Below are positions 36,550 to 48,245 of a stretch of 64,000 nt of DNA, in pieces. The notes under the pieces are model-generated. The model searched no databases and had not been told where the DNA came from. It was given only the letters and a program-made list of their open reading frames with translations. The first letter of the stretch is position 1, and every line of letters starts with the position of its first letter. Position numbers and translations under genes: made by a program. The stretch comes from Rugalucina vietnamica (taxonomy: Eukaryota > Mollusca > Bivalvia > Lucinida > Lucinidae), in NCBI GenBank assembly GCA_964017185.1, contig OZ024877.1:3946006-4010005 (forward strand). Reading direction: 5' to 3'.

Positions 36550-36860
36550 ACTATGAGTTAAATCGATTTAAGCCCGCAAGTTTGTTTATATTACCGATCG
36601 TTCAAAGGCGATACTTCTGTTGTGGTTCTAATTGTTTAATGTTTTGTTATTGATTTTTGTGCTGCTAGCACTTTATGTACGTAAAAATAAATTGACTTGA
36701 CGTAATAAATATCGGGAAATTGAGTGGCCGCTTATTGGGAAATAGTTTCTCAGCTTACGATATGTTCCCTTAGTATATATACCTTATTGTCCATTTATTT
36801 TTTCCCACTTTTTTTTTTTTTATTTTTATTTTTTTTTTATTTTTTTTTTTTTTTCGATCA
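36550..36860 (+). mobile_element. Decayed Penelope-like tail ending in a T-rich run
   Basis: AAAGGCGATACTTCTGTTGT and CTTACGATATGTTCCCTTAG identify the tail; the terminal hairpin is lost after TTTTTTCCCAC and replaced by a T-rich low-complexity run (36806-36855). Confidence 0.65.
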
Positions 36861-37166
36861 TTGTCTTATTTAACCTTTTTAACGTCTTTAAGTAGAAGCA
36901 ATAAACGTGGTTGCAACGGGTAGGATGGCAACTATTACTACAAAAAAACAGTTCTGAACTGAAGTTAAACGCATTATTCGAGCTCCTTGTCTGTAGCCAC
37001 GACACAGATTTTGCAAAAAACTCTTGATTATTGATTTGCACGAGACAGTCCCACTAGATTCCGTTTTTTCAGGAAATCCCACAAAACGCAACTGTGGCAC
37101 GATATCCTGGGAGCCACAGAAAAACGTCAGATTCAGGAATGTTGCATCTTTATTTTCCCGGTTTCG

Positions 37167-37446
37167 CATCAGGAAAACATGTCCGTATAATGTATACCCC
37201 CTTGAACCCCACTTTTATATAACAAAACTGGGGTATGCAGGGGTATACCTATTTTTCTTATTTTTGCTCCAAAACATACATTGTGGGTACTCGTTAGAAC
37301 CGCCTCGGCGAGGCGGTTCTAACGTGTACCCACAATATATGTTTTGAGCAAAAATAAGAAAAATATCCAAATTTTTCCAACGATATTTTCAATTATTTCA
37401 CCTGAAAACAATCTATGTATTATTGCATGGGCAAGTTTTCGTAATG
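37167..37446. mobile_element. Palindromic foldback element, arms B-A
   Basis: B arm first (CATCAGGAAAACATGTCCGT, CCCCACTTTTATATAAC, CTGGGGTATGCAGGGGTATA), then the intact central palindrome (GTTAGAACCGCCTCG / CGAGGCGGTTCTAAC), then an A arm ending TTGCATGGGCAAGTTTTCGT, AATG. Confidence 0.85.
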
Positions 37447-37656
37447 TAAATGTTTGGCTTTATCTGTTTTGGTGACTAAACAATTAAGCATAATTTTGGT
37501 ATTTCATTCTGAGCAAACCTTGTCAATTCTGACCACAGGTCTGAAAACGTGACGTCACCTCAGCATCGCCACAACGTGTGATTTTTTTTCTTCATGTTTC
37601 ACGGGTAAGTCATTGTCGGGAGGTCGCCTTTATACACAGTTCTTACAAATGGCATA

Positions 37657-37883
37657 TGAGCCGCAACATGGGAAAACCAACAATATGCATAGGCGAAAAC
37701 AAAGGCGCAGATCAGCTTCACAGTAACTGCGAAGCTGATCAGCGCCTTTGTTTTCGCTACACGGATAGTAGGCCTACAATTGCTCTACTTTTCAGGCTCT
37801 AACCATCTTCTGTGACTGTACAGCCCGGTTTGTATCAGAATTTGTCGGAACCCCAAATTGTTGATTTTCTCATGACAGGCTCA
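37657..37883. mobile_element. Hairpin MITE (TGAGCC termini), copy 2
   Basis: Ends TGAGCCGCAACATGGG and CAGGCTCA. The internal palindrome is GGCGCAGATCAGCTTC-ACAGTAACTGC-GAAGCTGATCAGCGCC with AAAACAAA / TTTGTTTT continuing the stem, followed by TACACGGATAGT as in other copies. Confidence 0.75.
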
Positions 37884-38139
37884 TATATGAGCCTTCAATT
37901 ATGGGTATTGTGCTGATAACAGAGGAAATACAACATGTATGACAGGATATCAAATAAAAAGAAACAAATATTTTGTGGTATTTGTGTATTCTCGATACAT
38001 TTTCAAGAATTGACAAACAAATCATGTAAACACATTTTAAATAGTGCATTAAAACATCATACATATAATATACACAAAATTTGGAATGAACAAATAACAT
38101 TCATTGAAGACAATGAGTCGCTTTTTGTGTCCAGCTTAT

Positions 38140-38399
38140 CATCAGGAAAACATGTCCGCGAAGTGTATACCCCCTTAAACCCAACTTTTATTTTGTAAAA
38201 AAAAATGGGGGTTTCAGAGGTAAACAATGTTTTGTTTTGTTTTTGTTTTTGCTCCAAAACATAGATTGTGGGTACTCGTTAGAGCCACCTCAAAATCTAT
38301 GTTTTGAGCAAAAATGTAGACAATATTAAAACGTTTCAACTGATTTTTTTACACCTCTAAAAATCTCTGTATATTACATGGACAAGTCTCTTTGTAATG
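38140..38399. mobile_element. Palindromic foldback element, arms B-A, decayed centre
   Basis: B arm CATCAGGAAAACATGTCCGC with CCTTAAACCCAACTTTTAT; the centre has lost most of its palindrome (GTTAGAGCCACCTCAAAATC); A arm ends ACATGGACAAGTCTCTTTGT, AATG. Confidence 0.75.
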
Positions 38400-38635
38400 T
38401 CTAAGTGGTTATAATGTTTTATTTCTATTGTATATATTACGTAACAATTAGCACTTTTGACCTTACAAGAAGTAGAGACAGATGTAAAAGGAACATATTA
38501 TAAAATAGTAAGATATTAAAAACAAAGCTGAAGATATCCTTTTGTATGTACCATATAACATATTCGTTACAGTAGCACAGGAACTCGTCGAAAACTGTTG
38601 AATCTAGACTATTATTGACCAATACTAAAAGATCT

Positions 38636-38900
38636 GGGCCCTGTTGCATGAACTTAAGCTGTCATTAAACCTTAAGCTGCCATTAAGTTCAAGAACTCTC
38701 TTAGTAAAAGTAGCATTGATTTTCTGTTGCATAAAACAATTTTAAAGTACCTATGGAGCTACATTAGTTAATGATGGCTTTAAGAATATACTAATGTTGA
38801 TTTTCATAGACAAAAATGCATCAGGAATAAAGCTGCCATTAAGTTAACTGGGACTTTAACCTGCAATTAAGAGTTAATAGAGTTTTATGCAACAGGGCCC
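38636..38900. mobile_element. MITE with GGGCCCTGTTGCAT termini
   Basis: Terminal inverted repeats GGGCCCTGTTGCATGAA and TTTTATGCAACAGGGCCC bound 265 bp. Inside, the phrase AGCTGCCATTAAGTT and variants are repeated at both ends in a way that extends the symmetry. The termini resemble those of Harbinger/ISL2EU-type elements, but no target duplication is clear, so the superfamily is tentative. Confidence 0.75.
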
Positions 38901-39318
38901 TGACAAGTATACTACAAATTCTTTGATTTTGATCTCCAAAGCATATTTAATTCTGTACTATTTAGTATTAATGAAATTGAAAACATATTACCAGCATTCC
39001 TTTGCTGGAAATCTATTGGTCAGTGTGCTAAGGTGGAGAACTATTAACTAACAAATTCGTCGTAGAATGGTCGCCAATGAACAAAATTATCAAACATTTT
39101 CTTCAAGTGAAATGTGTATGAAATGTATCAAGCTATCAATGAGAAGTAAATTTTTGTCATGAACATCATGATCCTGGCAAACTATACTGAGACAAAACCT
39201 CCCGTGACATAAATATAGTCAAATACAAATTTATTTTTCAATGACACAAAAAAGAACATGAAACTGTATTGACCATTAAAGGCAGGTCGATTTTTTTTTG
39301 TAAACATGAAAATACATT

Positions 39319-39500
39319 TGAGCCACAGCATGAGAAAACCAACAATCTGCATAGGCGAAAACAAAGCCGCAAATCAGCTGCACTTATTCTTATTCTACAA
39401 TCCACTTTCAAGCTTCTAGTCTGCTTTTGTTACTGTACAGGCCAGTATGTGTCAGACCTGGTCTGAACCCTAATTGTTGGTTTTCTCACGCACAGGCTCA
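39319..39500. mobile_element. Hairpin MITE (TGAGCC termini), copy 3, hairpin partly deleted
   Basis: Ends TGAGCCACAGCATGAG and CACAGGCTCA; AGGCGAAAACAAAGCCGCAA remains of the first hairpin arm but the second is missing. A related fragment with GTCCGACACAAACCGGCTTG lies at 39766-39820. Confidence 0.65.
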
Positions 39501-39820
39501 TTTGGTATTTTGTTTTATTCTTTACTGAGGAAAAGGTTATGGTGGGAAAAAATGAGACAATCATAATATGACCAAGTTACAATATAATCAGATCTTCACA
39601 CAAATAATGCCCAAAAATAGGACTTGTAGTCAAATTATTATCAAACTCGAAGAGTAATCACTTTTTCTCAAATGGGAATAAAAATGAAGACGAATTTCTT
39701 CCATATCCTTAATAACGTGTATGGCAAAATTTTACAATATGTCACTGATACGTACTAGTTCCGACCAGTCCGACACAAACCGGCTTGTACAGCCATTGAA
39801 GGCTAGAAGCTTGAAATTTT

Positions 39821-41972
39821 GGAATATACTAAAACGCCTAAATGCTAAAAATTCTTTTTACACATCTCTATCGCCTTTGAAAATGTAATGTATTTTATCA
39901 TATCATCATGTATTACCTTAGTGTGATGTGACTGACAACAAATTTATGTTATGTTTTGTTAAGTATCCTTGGTTTCCTTAAAAATAATGAGGAAACTGTT
40001 TCACGAAAGCATAATAGTACGAATAAATGAAATCGAAACACATCAATTTGTGTCAACTCTTTTTTATAGCTTATATACGTAGCAATAAAACACTTATAGT
40101 TATATTTAAAAACAACTATAAATGTTAATTGAAGAAAAAAGTCAGGACATTTACATTGTTTTTGTGTCATATCTGCAAATTAAGTTAAATACTTGCACTC
40201 CACAGGCTATGTATCACCACATTGGTGACAAATTCATTTACAAAGAAACGAAATGAATGTCATGCCATGCCATTTTTGTTGACATACGGGCATTTATATG
40301 TTCGTTCTCTATCAATAAAAACTTGTAAGGCCCACGGTAGAATACAAGTAGAAATGGCATTTATTCCTTCCGAAAAAACAACATAAAGGGTCATATGTAA
40401 AAGTATAAGATATTGTACTGTGTACTGAAATAATAAAAAAAAATCTGAAACTCGATTTAATTGATTTTATAAGTAAAATGAGCGAATCAATGTAGTCATT
40501 AACACCCGCGTTTTGTTTATTTGGTGGTACCTGCAATATTTGAACTCTCAGATTTGCAGCTGAATTTTCTCGTGCTTCTGAGAAAGCCTCAATGTAATGC
40601 ACGTGAATACCAAAAGCTACGTAGGAATTAATGTAAATCACATCCACTTTTAATACCTCCCTCCATTTCAATTATATCGTTTTAAAGCTGTCGTTTATAA
40701 AAGGTGGGTGCCTTCAAAACGTCAAACTTTTTCTGTCATTTTACATAACGAATTTGATAATAACACTAATTTGACAAGTTGTCATTTTGTGAAAATTAAT
40801 CACCTTTTATTATATTATTAAAGACAAGATAATGTATGAATCATCACTATAGTCTCTTGACGTGCTCCTTTAAGTCCCTCCCTCATGGAAAGTAAAAAAG
40901 GAGACAAACCCGCAGAGACTTTTTTTTTAAGAATGAATTCTTCTACATGCAAATTTACGCTCATAACATACACATGAGCACTGTAGGTGAAATGGAAACG
41001 TTTTCCGTTGTCAGAAGCATGCAATGTCCATTTTATACATGTAGCACTCAGTATACGAAGCAAAACATTGTAAATATAGCCTCTCAAAAATGTCCACGTA
41101 CGACCTACGTTGAAATGCCTCATTGTTGTAATACTCAGCCTGAGAGTAGCGTTGTAAATTAACTGTACAAATCATTTAGAATTATCAGCACATTTAAAGC
41201 TATTTACCAGAAAAAAGTTTGTAGAACTTGTAAACAAACATGCAAAACATTCAAATGGTAACAATACAAATAAATGAACAATCTTGAACACCCGTATGTA
41301 TTTCTAAGAATCCAGAAAAAAAAAAACAGGCAAGTGATTCAATTGAGACTTCCAACTACTGCTGCTGTGGTTTATGTTTCTCTATATAAGAGAGAAACCC
41401 ATCTATCGGGTAAGTTTTAAAAGCAAAGACAACAGACAAATATTAGTTTGCAAAGGAATATTAATTCTGTCTTTATGAATTCTACCATCAAATGCCGCAC
41501 CGCACACATTGCCTGTTTTTTTCTGGAATCATTGTGTATGTGTAATTCATTCCCAGTCACATAGTACACAGTACAAAAATTGTTTATCTGAGACAATTCG
41601 TCCACAATTCCATTTATGGAATAATTTGTGCCATTATTATGAAATATTATATTTCCAAAATCATCGCTACCTCATTCATGAAATTCAGATGCATATGTTA
41701 CAAACAATATGAATATCCCTAAACAAGCACGGAATACGCATCTTACCTTTTAATGTTACTGTTTTTGGCGTAATGTTAACTTTTTTCAATAGCTCGTATT
41801 TCTTGTAACTGTTCAAGTTAAATTTACGCCCGCTTCACGTTTATGCTGTCCAATACTTTGAATCACTTAAGCAGTTAAAATCGCCAATTTTATGAATAAT
41901 TATGAGACGCAGAGTTCAGAATTGTATAACGTGTATTAGAACACAATGAAAGTCCAAACACAATCCTTTTTC
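39821..41972. other. Downstream flank of Irx, probably includes its 3' UTR
   Basis: No open frame with recognisable content. As the gene is on the minus strand, its 3' untranslated region should start at 41972 and run toward lower coordinates. AATAAA signals on the minus strand occur near 40806, 40515 and 40360, but nothing decides which is used. Confidence 0.4.
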
Positions 41973-42700
41973 CTAACTACATATATCCGACAGCTTTCCG
42001 TCCATGTTTCGTTTAGTAAGGTCCCTCACTGGTGTATACAGCGAGGACAGACTAGGGTACGGCCGGGAGAGACCCGGGTTAGACAGTCCACTAAGACTAT
42101 TCAGACTTTGATTTACGACATTCTGTGGCGTCTCCCGGGGTCTCTGAGTCCCCAGTGTGCTATATGTTCCAGACATTGGGGTAAACAGGGAAGAACCCAC
42201 GTTGAAGGTGGTATCGAGCCATGGCCTCATTGTATTTCCGGTCGGCGAGAAAGACGGTGATGTCATTGACATTGATGACGACATCGAAAGCGAGTTGGTT
42301 CCCGGTTTCAGCATTGTAAGATTAGCATTTTGGTCCTTTTGCTCCGGTATCGTTAAAAGTGTGTTGTTTGCAACAGCTGTGGAAGTTGCGACATGGGCTA
42401 ATGACCATATCCGGGGCCTTAAGGGGTCAGAATGATCAGCCCCATGTCCATTTGCTGAAAGGGAGCTATTGATGTCACTTAATCCAGAGTCACTACTGTT
42501 AGAACAAGGGGAACCAAGACGCTTGAGATCGGCTTGTAACTGAAGATCGGGAACCAGCGTAGCCTGTGGTTTCAGTGGGGGAGGAGTAAGGGAGATTCCA
42601 GTATCTAGCTTGTCCAGACAGAGTCTGTCGTCCGGCTGGGTTGGGAAGGAACTCTTTACGGGCTTCACGTCTTTCAATGTGGTAAACTGGTTTCCCATAC
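41973..42700 (-). CDS. Irx: Irx homeobox gene, last coding exon with IRO box
   Basis: The terminal exon opens after TTTTATTGTAG with GT ATG GGA, completing the Gly codon left by the homeobox exon, and encodes about 241 residues to a TAG at 41973-41975. It contains the IRO box, the short motif typical of the Iroquois class, as PRIWSLAHVATS at about 42381-42416 (visible residues about 341-352). Before it lie a proline patch (LTPPPLKPQ) and a serine-rich stretch (GSPCSNSSDSGLSDINSSLS); after it the chain is Ser/Thr/Pro-rich and ends KRNMDGKLSDICS. Total visible coding length is 1464 nt, an exact multiple of three with the other exons. Family C-termini are poorly conserved, so the stop is accepted because no donor interrupts the frame. 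The homeobox exon lies about 9.9 kb upstream. Confidence 0.93.
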
Positions 42701-42735
42701 CTACAATAAAACAAACCGTTATCATTAATAGTATT

Positions 42736-43013
42736 CATTACGAAAACTTGTCCATGCAATAAACAGGGATTTTTTTCACTTGTAAAATTTGAAAATTTCA
42801 CTAGAAAAAATGGATATTTTTCTTATTTTTGCTCCAAAACATAGATTGTGGGTACTCGTTAGAACCGCCTCGCCGAGGCGGTTCTAACGTGTACCCACAA
42901 TCTATGTTTTGGAGCAAAAATAAGAAAAATAGTTTTACCCCTGCAAACCCCAGTTTTACTATATAAAAGTGGGGTTCAAGGGGGTATACATTGCACGGAC
43001 ATGTTTTCGTGAT
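42736..43013. mobile_element. Palindromic foldback element, arms A-B, next to Irx acceptor
   Basis: A arm (CATTACGAAAACTTGTCCAT, TGCAATAAACAGGGATTTTT), perfect centre (TTAGAACCGCCTCGCC / GGCGAGGCGGTTCTAA, with long flanking stems CATAGATTGTGGG), then B arm (CCCCTGCAAACCCCAG, AAGTGGGGTTCAAGGGGGTA, GCACGGACATGTTTTCGTGA). It lies 35 bp upstream (in transcript sense) of the last Irx exon, within the likely branch-point region. Confidence 0.85.
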
Positions 43014-43209
43014 TAAAACCCAAAAGGTACTACTATGTTTGGAAGTGATAAACGCTGCAAGTTCATTTGGCAATGAAAGATTTGGACATTCCCCGTTTAC
43101 CTGTAGGAATGGTATGAATACGTTAGTTAGTATAAACTTTATTTATTTTACTTCAATTACACAGAAAGCTCGTTGAACTTATATGTATACGCGTTCTTGA
43201 AGGCGCGGA

Positions 43210-43380
43210 TGTTGGCGTTATGTGGTCAAACGTGGTGGAGGAAACCGGAGAACCCGGAGAAAACCACCGAACCTGGACGGGCGACCACTACCCTGCCACA
43301 TGCTTTGACCCGGATTCGAACCCGGATCGCCGTGGTGACAAGCGAGTGCGTTATCCACTACGCTATCCAGGCCCCCGTTA
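43210..43380 (-). mobile_element. tRNA-derived SINE
   Basis: On the minus strand GGCCTGGATAGCGTAGTGGA contains an A box (TAGCGTAGTGGATAA) and GGGTTCGAATCCGGG a B box, about 35 bp further on, with a TTGTCAC loop recalling tRNA-Asp. The following part includes GGTGGTTTTCTCCGGGTTCT, a phrase common in animal SINEs. The tRNA-like part lacks a proper acceptor stem, so this is a retroposon, not a tRNA gene. No poly-A tail or clear duplication is seen. Confidence 0.7.
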
Positions 43381-43582
43381 GTTACAAGGGCTATGCCACA
43401 AAACACCCTGAACTTTGTACGGACTTGTCCATCTCACACAGAATATATGGACAGGGAATATTTGAAAAGAAAGGATTGTCATATTTGTTCAAATCGAGGT
43501 CATTTTGACACGGAGCCAGACTAATAAAACATTAATTTATCATCAAAAATTAAAAGACACAGACAAGAGATCGGATATCATA

Positions 43583-43804
43583 TGAGCCGCATCGTGAGAA
43601 AACCGGATTTTTGCCTAGGCGAAAACAAAGGCGCAGATCAGCTTCGCGGTAACCGCGAAGCTGATCAGCGCCTTTGTTTTCGCTACACGGATAGTATATT
43701 TCCTCTTCTTCTTAAATCCGAAATTGCAAGCTTCTAGCTCTTTTCTGAGCTTGTACAGGCCGGTTTGTGTCTTGTGAAGACCGGTTTTCTCGCGTCGCGG
43801 CTCA
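43583..43804. mobile_element. Hairpin MITE (TGAGCC termini), copy 4, best preserved
   Basis: Ends TGAGCCGCATCGTGAGAAAA and TTTTCTCGCGTCGCGGCTCA. The hairpin GCGCAGATCAGCTTCGCGG / CCGCGAAGCTGATCAGCGC with AAAACAAAG stems is almost perfect. Second half: CTACACGGATAGTATATTTC, GCAAGCTTCTAGCTC, TTGTACAGGCCGGTTTGTGT. Confidence 0.8.
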
Positions 43805-44211
43805 TATTTTACTTTCTCCTGCGATGCGGAAGATAAGCAAAGTGATTTGCACTCAAAGTTAATAAACGAGTTTAATATTGATACTACAAGATGCAAATTA
43901 ATTCCAATCAAAGAATTCTGGCAAATAATCCTTGTGTTAAAAGTCAGTTTCGAATAAATGTTTCATGTTTTGTGAATACAGAGTGACATGTAAGCGCCTA
44001 GTATGTGGGTGGTAAATTGGAGAACTCTTTTACAGGTGCATTGATTGGTGGAAGCAATGATAAGAGTTTGGCGAGCTTCTGGTTCCACGAATCTGCCATC
44101 GAATGTACCTGGCTTACAAATTTCAGAAAAGATATACATCAAAATGAATTTCAAATTGTAAGATGACTAAACGCCATCTTCCAGAAACTGCATTTTTCAA
44201 AATCTCACTTT

Positions 44212-44330
44212 TTTTTTTTTTTTTTTTTTTTTTTGAGGTTGTTTTTGTGGGTTTGTTGTTCCGGGAGCACCCGAAGGCTCAACCGGGAGGAGGTTTTAGG
44301 AGAAGCCCGGGATCGAACCTGCGACCCCTG
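44212..44330 (-). mobile_element. Short SINE with poly-A tail and 15-bp target duplication
   Basis: Flanked by TCAAAATCTCACTTT at 44197-44211 and 44331-44345. On the minus strand the insert starts CAGGGGTCGCAGGTTCGATC (a B box), continues TCTCCTAAAACCTCCTCCCG, GGGTGCTCCCGG and ends in a poly-A tract. The A-box half of the tRNA-like head is missing, so it is 5' truncated or has a very short head. Confidence 0.8.
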
Positions 44331-45079
44331 TCAAAATCTCACTTTCTGAAAGACCTCAAGAAAAATATGATCATGTCACCATTCTGGATTCCAAAAGTCT
44401 TAAAAGTGCCACAAAAATTTTTAAAAATCGATTAACAAATAAAGTTTTATGGTAGAAAATATTTTTGAATAGCGCTTTTTCCATTGTAAAATTGCCAGCA
44501 AAGGAAGTACGAGTAACATCAAGACAAAATTGTTTTGTATGCATAGCTGAGCGCCAAACTCTTAAAATTATTCCACAGATTTGCTTGATTTTCAGTTTTA
44601 AGGTGTTTGGATTACCTCCCTTGCACATACAAATTGCCTATTCAAAATGTTTTTCGGGCATAATTATTTAATTAGTGAACCGGTTTTCAAACTTTTTGTG
44701 GCACGTTTTAGGACTTAAGAGTTGCAAAAAGATGGCATGATCATATATTTCTTGTCATGTTTCAGAAAAGTTAGATTTCGAAAAATGCAGATTATGAAAG
44801 ATGGTGTTCAGACAGTAGCAGTAAAGATTTAGCAGTGAACAAAAAACAAACATTACACTTAAATGGTATCAAACATGGAAGCGACAAGCAAAATGCTTTG
44901 TCCGAAATACTTTTAATTAAGAGGGGATACTGTCAAAGATATTTGCAAACTCTCAGTAGGTATTTGTTACTACTAGACCAACGTCTAGCCAGCATTGAAA
45001 TTACACTTATTTTTTTTTTTTTTCACAATAATCTGGAACATTACTATGGGGCAACGACCACTTCTTATTTATCCCCAAT

Positions 45080-45315
45080 CATTATGAAAACATGCCTATG
45101 CAATATAAAGAGATTTTTAAAGTTGTAAAAAACGAAAATTTTCCACTGAAAAAAAATGATATCATAAGTTTTCTTATTTTTGCCGAGGCGGTTCTAACGA
45201 GTACCCACAATCTATGTTTTGGAGCAAAAATAAGAAAAATAGGTATACCCCTGCAAACCCCAGTTTTTTCTATATAAAAGTGGGATTCAGTGGGGTATAC
45301 ATTACATGGACATGT
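45080..45315. mobile_element. Palindromic foldback element, arms A-B, centre half deleted
   Basis: Starts CATTATGAAAACATGCCTAT (A arm variant) and ends TACATGGACATGTTTTCGTG (B arm). Only one half of the centre remains (GCCGAGGCGGTTCTAACGAG, TACCCACAATCTATG). It lies precisely between the two copies of the local duplication. Confidence 0.75.
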
Positions 45316-45649
45316 TTTCGTGATGATGTGTACCTGGCTTACAAATTTCAGAAAAAATATACATCAAAATGAATTTCAAATTGTAAGATGACAAAACTAG
45401 CAGTACAGATTTAGCAGTGAACAACAAAAAATTAGTCGGTACCACACATGGAAACACTACAAGCAAAATGCTTTGTCCGAAATACTTTTAATTAAGAGGG
45501 GATACTGTCACTCTCCCTAGGTATTTGTTACTACTAGACCAACGTCTAGCCAGCATTGAAATTACACTTATTTTTTTTCACAATAATCTGGAACATTACT
45601 ATGGGGCAACGACCACTTCTTATTTATCCCCAATATCTACAAAAACTTT

Positions 45650-45942
45650 CATCAGGAAAACATGTCCGTGTAATGTTTACCCCCTTGAACCCCACTTTTA
45701 TATAGCAAAACTGGGGTATGCAGGGGTATACCTATTTTTCTTATTTTTGCTCCAAAACATAGATTGTGGGTACTCGTTAGAACCGCCTCGCCGAGGCGGC
45801 GCGAGGCGGTTCTAACGTGTACCCACTATCTATGTTTTGGAGCAAAAATAAGAAAAATAGATATACCCCTGCAAACCCCAGTTTTGCTATATGAAATTGG
45901 GGTTTAAGGGGGTAAACATTTCACGGACATGTTTTCCTGATG
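45650..45942. mobile_element. Palindromic foldback element, arms B-B, with 30-bp flanking direct repeats
   Basis: Both ends are B arms (CATCAGGAAAACATGTCCGT ... ACGGACATGTTTTCCTGATG). The centre has an extra GCGCGAGGCGG, i.e. a small duplication. It is flanked by 30-bp direct repeats, TTATTTATCCCCAATATCTA then CAAAAACTTT, at 45620-45649 and 45943-45972. Non-coding. Confidence 0.85.
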
Positions 45943-45972
45943 TTATTTATCCCCAATATCTACAAAAACTTT

Positions 45973-48010
45973 GGCACAATGGGCATTGACCATTAACTTC
46001 GTTTTAGCACGGGGAGTTTCGATAATCCACAAATTTGTTATCAATTTTCATAGTTTACTTTTAATATTTTAAAAATATTAGTTTAAAGTCAACAATCGAT
46101 GGTTACCCTCAAGATTTCTAGTGTATACACTTAGTGTCAAGTCTGAATGAAGATGTATACGTGTGAAAAATGGTGTTTGAATCCCCCACTTTGCATAAGT
46201 AATCGGCAACTTTGACTTTTTAAAATTTTGCTAATGTGTTGAGTGAGATGTGTTCTAAAACATATCACTTCAGTTTTACTTATGGCATTAAGCGTGCCAA
46301 AATTTATTTGATTGAGAAGTGAAAAATACAATATGAAGTATATGTCCACACGAGAACCCAACGCAATCTTGCCACTGACTTGAATCAGGTTATTAATTGT
46401 GACAAGTTGGAAAGTTATTTTATTTTCAAAACTAAGCAAATATTATCAAAGTGTCATCTTCTGTCAAATACTGTCATTTCTCTAAAAACGAGAAACAAAA
46501 TAGTCAAAGTTTTTTTTTTGCAGTTTTTTTTTTTCAATGTGTCCACCTACAAATAACTGGTTTGTTCGAACCATGTTCGGTTCTATCGCTGTACTTTTTA
46601 TTCGTCGGGAGACCAGAAAATTATACCCAGTGACTTTTTAAATAAGCGCTGCAGTGTTTTAGAAACAACCTTTATTAATACTATTTTTCATTCATACAAT
46701 CATGGTTTTGACAAAAATATTTATCAGACAACTACGTCAGAAACAGTGCGCAAAAGAATGGCGCCGATGTTTTGCAACAAATACAAGTAAATTATCAAAG
46801 CTAAGTATGTTTAATTAATCTCGACATTTTCAGGCATTGAACATATTACAACGGTCTAGGTATATAAATTCAGTCTTATTTTACAACATTTTTGCTCTAT
46901 AGAGTTTTATTTCCTTCAATATTAAGGCGAACTTAAGCCCTTAAAATGGCCGGAAACATTTCCAGAGGTTTTGTGAACACTACAAAGCCTGATGGCAATT
47001 TTAACCATTCAAAACTAGTCAAGCGTGTATGTATTCCGAGAAAAATCGACAAAAGTATGATATGCGATTACAATGAAAGCGATTTGCAATGATCAAATGT
47101 AACTGACGGACGGCGCAATTCTCTGTGCATACGTTCTCGCATAGCGCATGACATCCATTCGCGGACTAATTTCATATAAATCCGCGGTAGGAAAAACACC
47201 ACGGCGATCTTGTGTTTGAATTGGAATAATAGCAAAATCAAACGAAACTGCCTCTCAATAATTAGAGAAAATTGACTGAACAATCACAATGCGTCGCATT
47301 CTCATGTCGTAGAATAGAGCAATCTTTGTTATGACATGGGTTCGTTACAGCGCGTGCGTAAAGATGAAACACGTGACTGTTTCTTTAGCAACCTGTCCAG
47401 AAAATTTTGACACAATAATACTGTAAATTACATTAATTTATTAGTGTTTTATGTATTGATTTCAGTTATTAAAAGCAAACATCAGAACCGGGATAAGCTT
47501 AACGCTAATCAAAAGGATTGAATGCCTAAATCAAATAACAACTGTGCATTTTGAATGCAAGCACTAGAGCCGCCATCGATTCAAAACTTGGAAAACTTGG
47601 GTATATATATGTATGTACGTAAACTTTCGTTGCACAGAATCAGGATTTATGTGAGAAATATTTTTCAAAAACCTTTATTTTCTACTTTTAGTAAAGAATA
47701 GACTCTTTTCAAACTTATTTTATTTATTTATTTATTTATTTTTAACAAATTTGAATCCAACTTCTCCAGTACAGTTTTCAAAATCACTACGGTGCCATAG
47801 TCCTGTTAAAAGAGCCATTTCCAGACGTCAGAAAACCGGGCGGAGCAGTAATAGACTCGGTGATTACCGTATCAGAAAGTTCTCCCACTAAATTACCCGT
47901 CTCACTGAAACGAGCAGTCCTTTATGATTGCTTCATCAAAGCCCTCCCTTCAGTTTTCAATTAAAGATGCCAAATACTATCAGCGGGTTGATTTAGACAC
48001 AACAACAAAA
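45973..48010. other. Irx intron stretch, no feature recognised apart from a (TTTA)n run
   Basis: Short frames only; (TTTA)n at about 47719-47743. Near 47160-47185 a short perfect palindrome-like CCGCGG region is not convincing as a site. Confidence 0.5.
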
Positions 48011-48245
48011 TAGCCGCCTCGTGGGAAAACCGACAATGTGGTTTCTGAACAGGTCCGAAACAAACCGACCTGTACAAGCACAGAAAAGAGCTAGAAGCTT
48101 GAAATTTCGGATTTAAGCAGAAGAGGAAGGGTACTATCCAAGTAGCGAAAACAAAGGCGATGATCAGCTTCGCAGTTACTGCGAAGCTGATCTGCGTCTT
48201 TGTTCTCGCCTATGCAGATTGTTGGTTTTCCCATGAGGCGTCTCA
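48011..48245. mobile_element. Hairpin MITE (TGAGCC termini), copy 5
   Basis: TAGCCGCCTCGTGGGAAAAC at the left, CCCATGAGGCGTCTCA at the right; hairpin GATCAGCTTCGCAG-TTA-CTGCGAAGCTGATC with AAAACAAAGGC / GTCTTTGTTCTC. Closest to copy 1 (same GAACAGGTCCGA block and orientation). Confidence 0.75.

Larger units (their letters stand above)
44105..45640. repeat. Local tandem duplication (two diverged copies)
   Basis: Copy 1 is 44105-45079 and copy 2 is 45317-45640. Both share TGTACCTGGCTTACAAATTT, TTTAGCAGTGAACAA, AAAATGCTTTGTCCGAAATA, ACTAGACCAACGTCTAGCCA and end CTTCTTATTTATCCCCAAT. Copy 2 lacks the part matching 44175-44816. A palindromic foldback sits at the end of each copy (45080-45315 and 45650-45942). 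Confidence 0.85.

Noticed and set aside
42736..43013. Rho-independent terminator or riboswitch read from the strong hairpin
   Set aside because: This is eukaryotic DNA and the same hairpin recurs in about ten mobile copies.
43305..43380. Functional tRNA gene (Asp-like) on the minus strand
   Set aside because: A and B boxes are present, but the anticodon arm and acceptor stem do not pair; it is joined to a SINE body.
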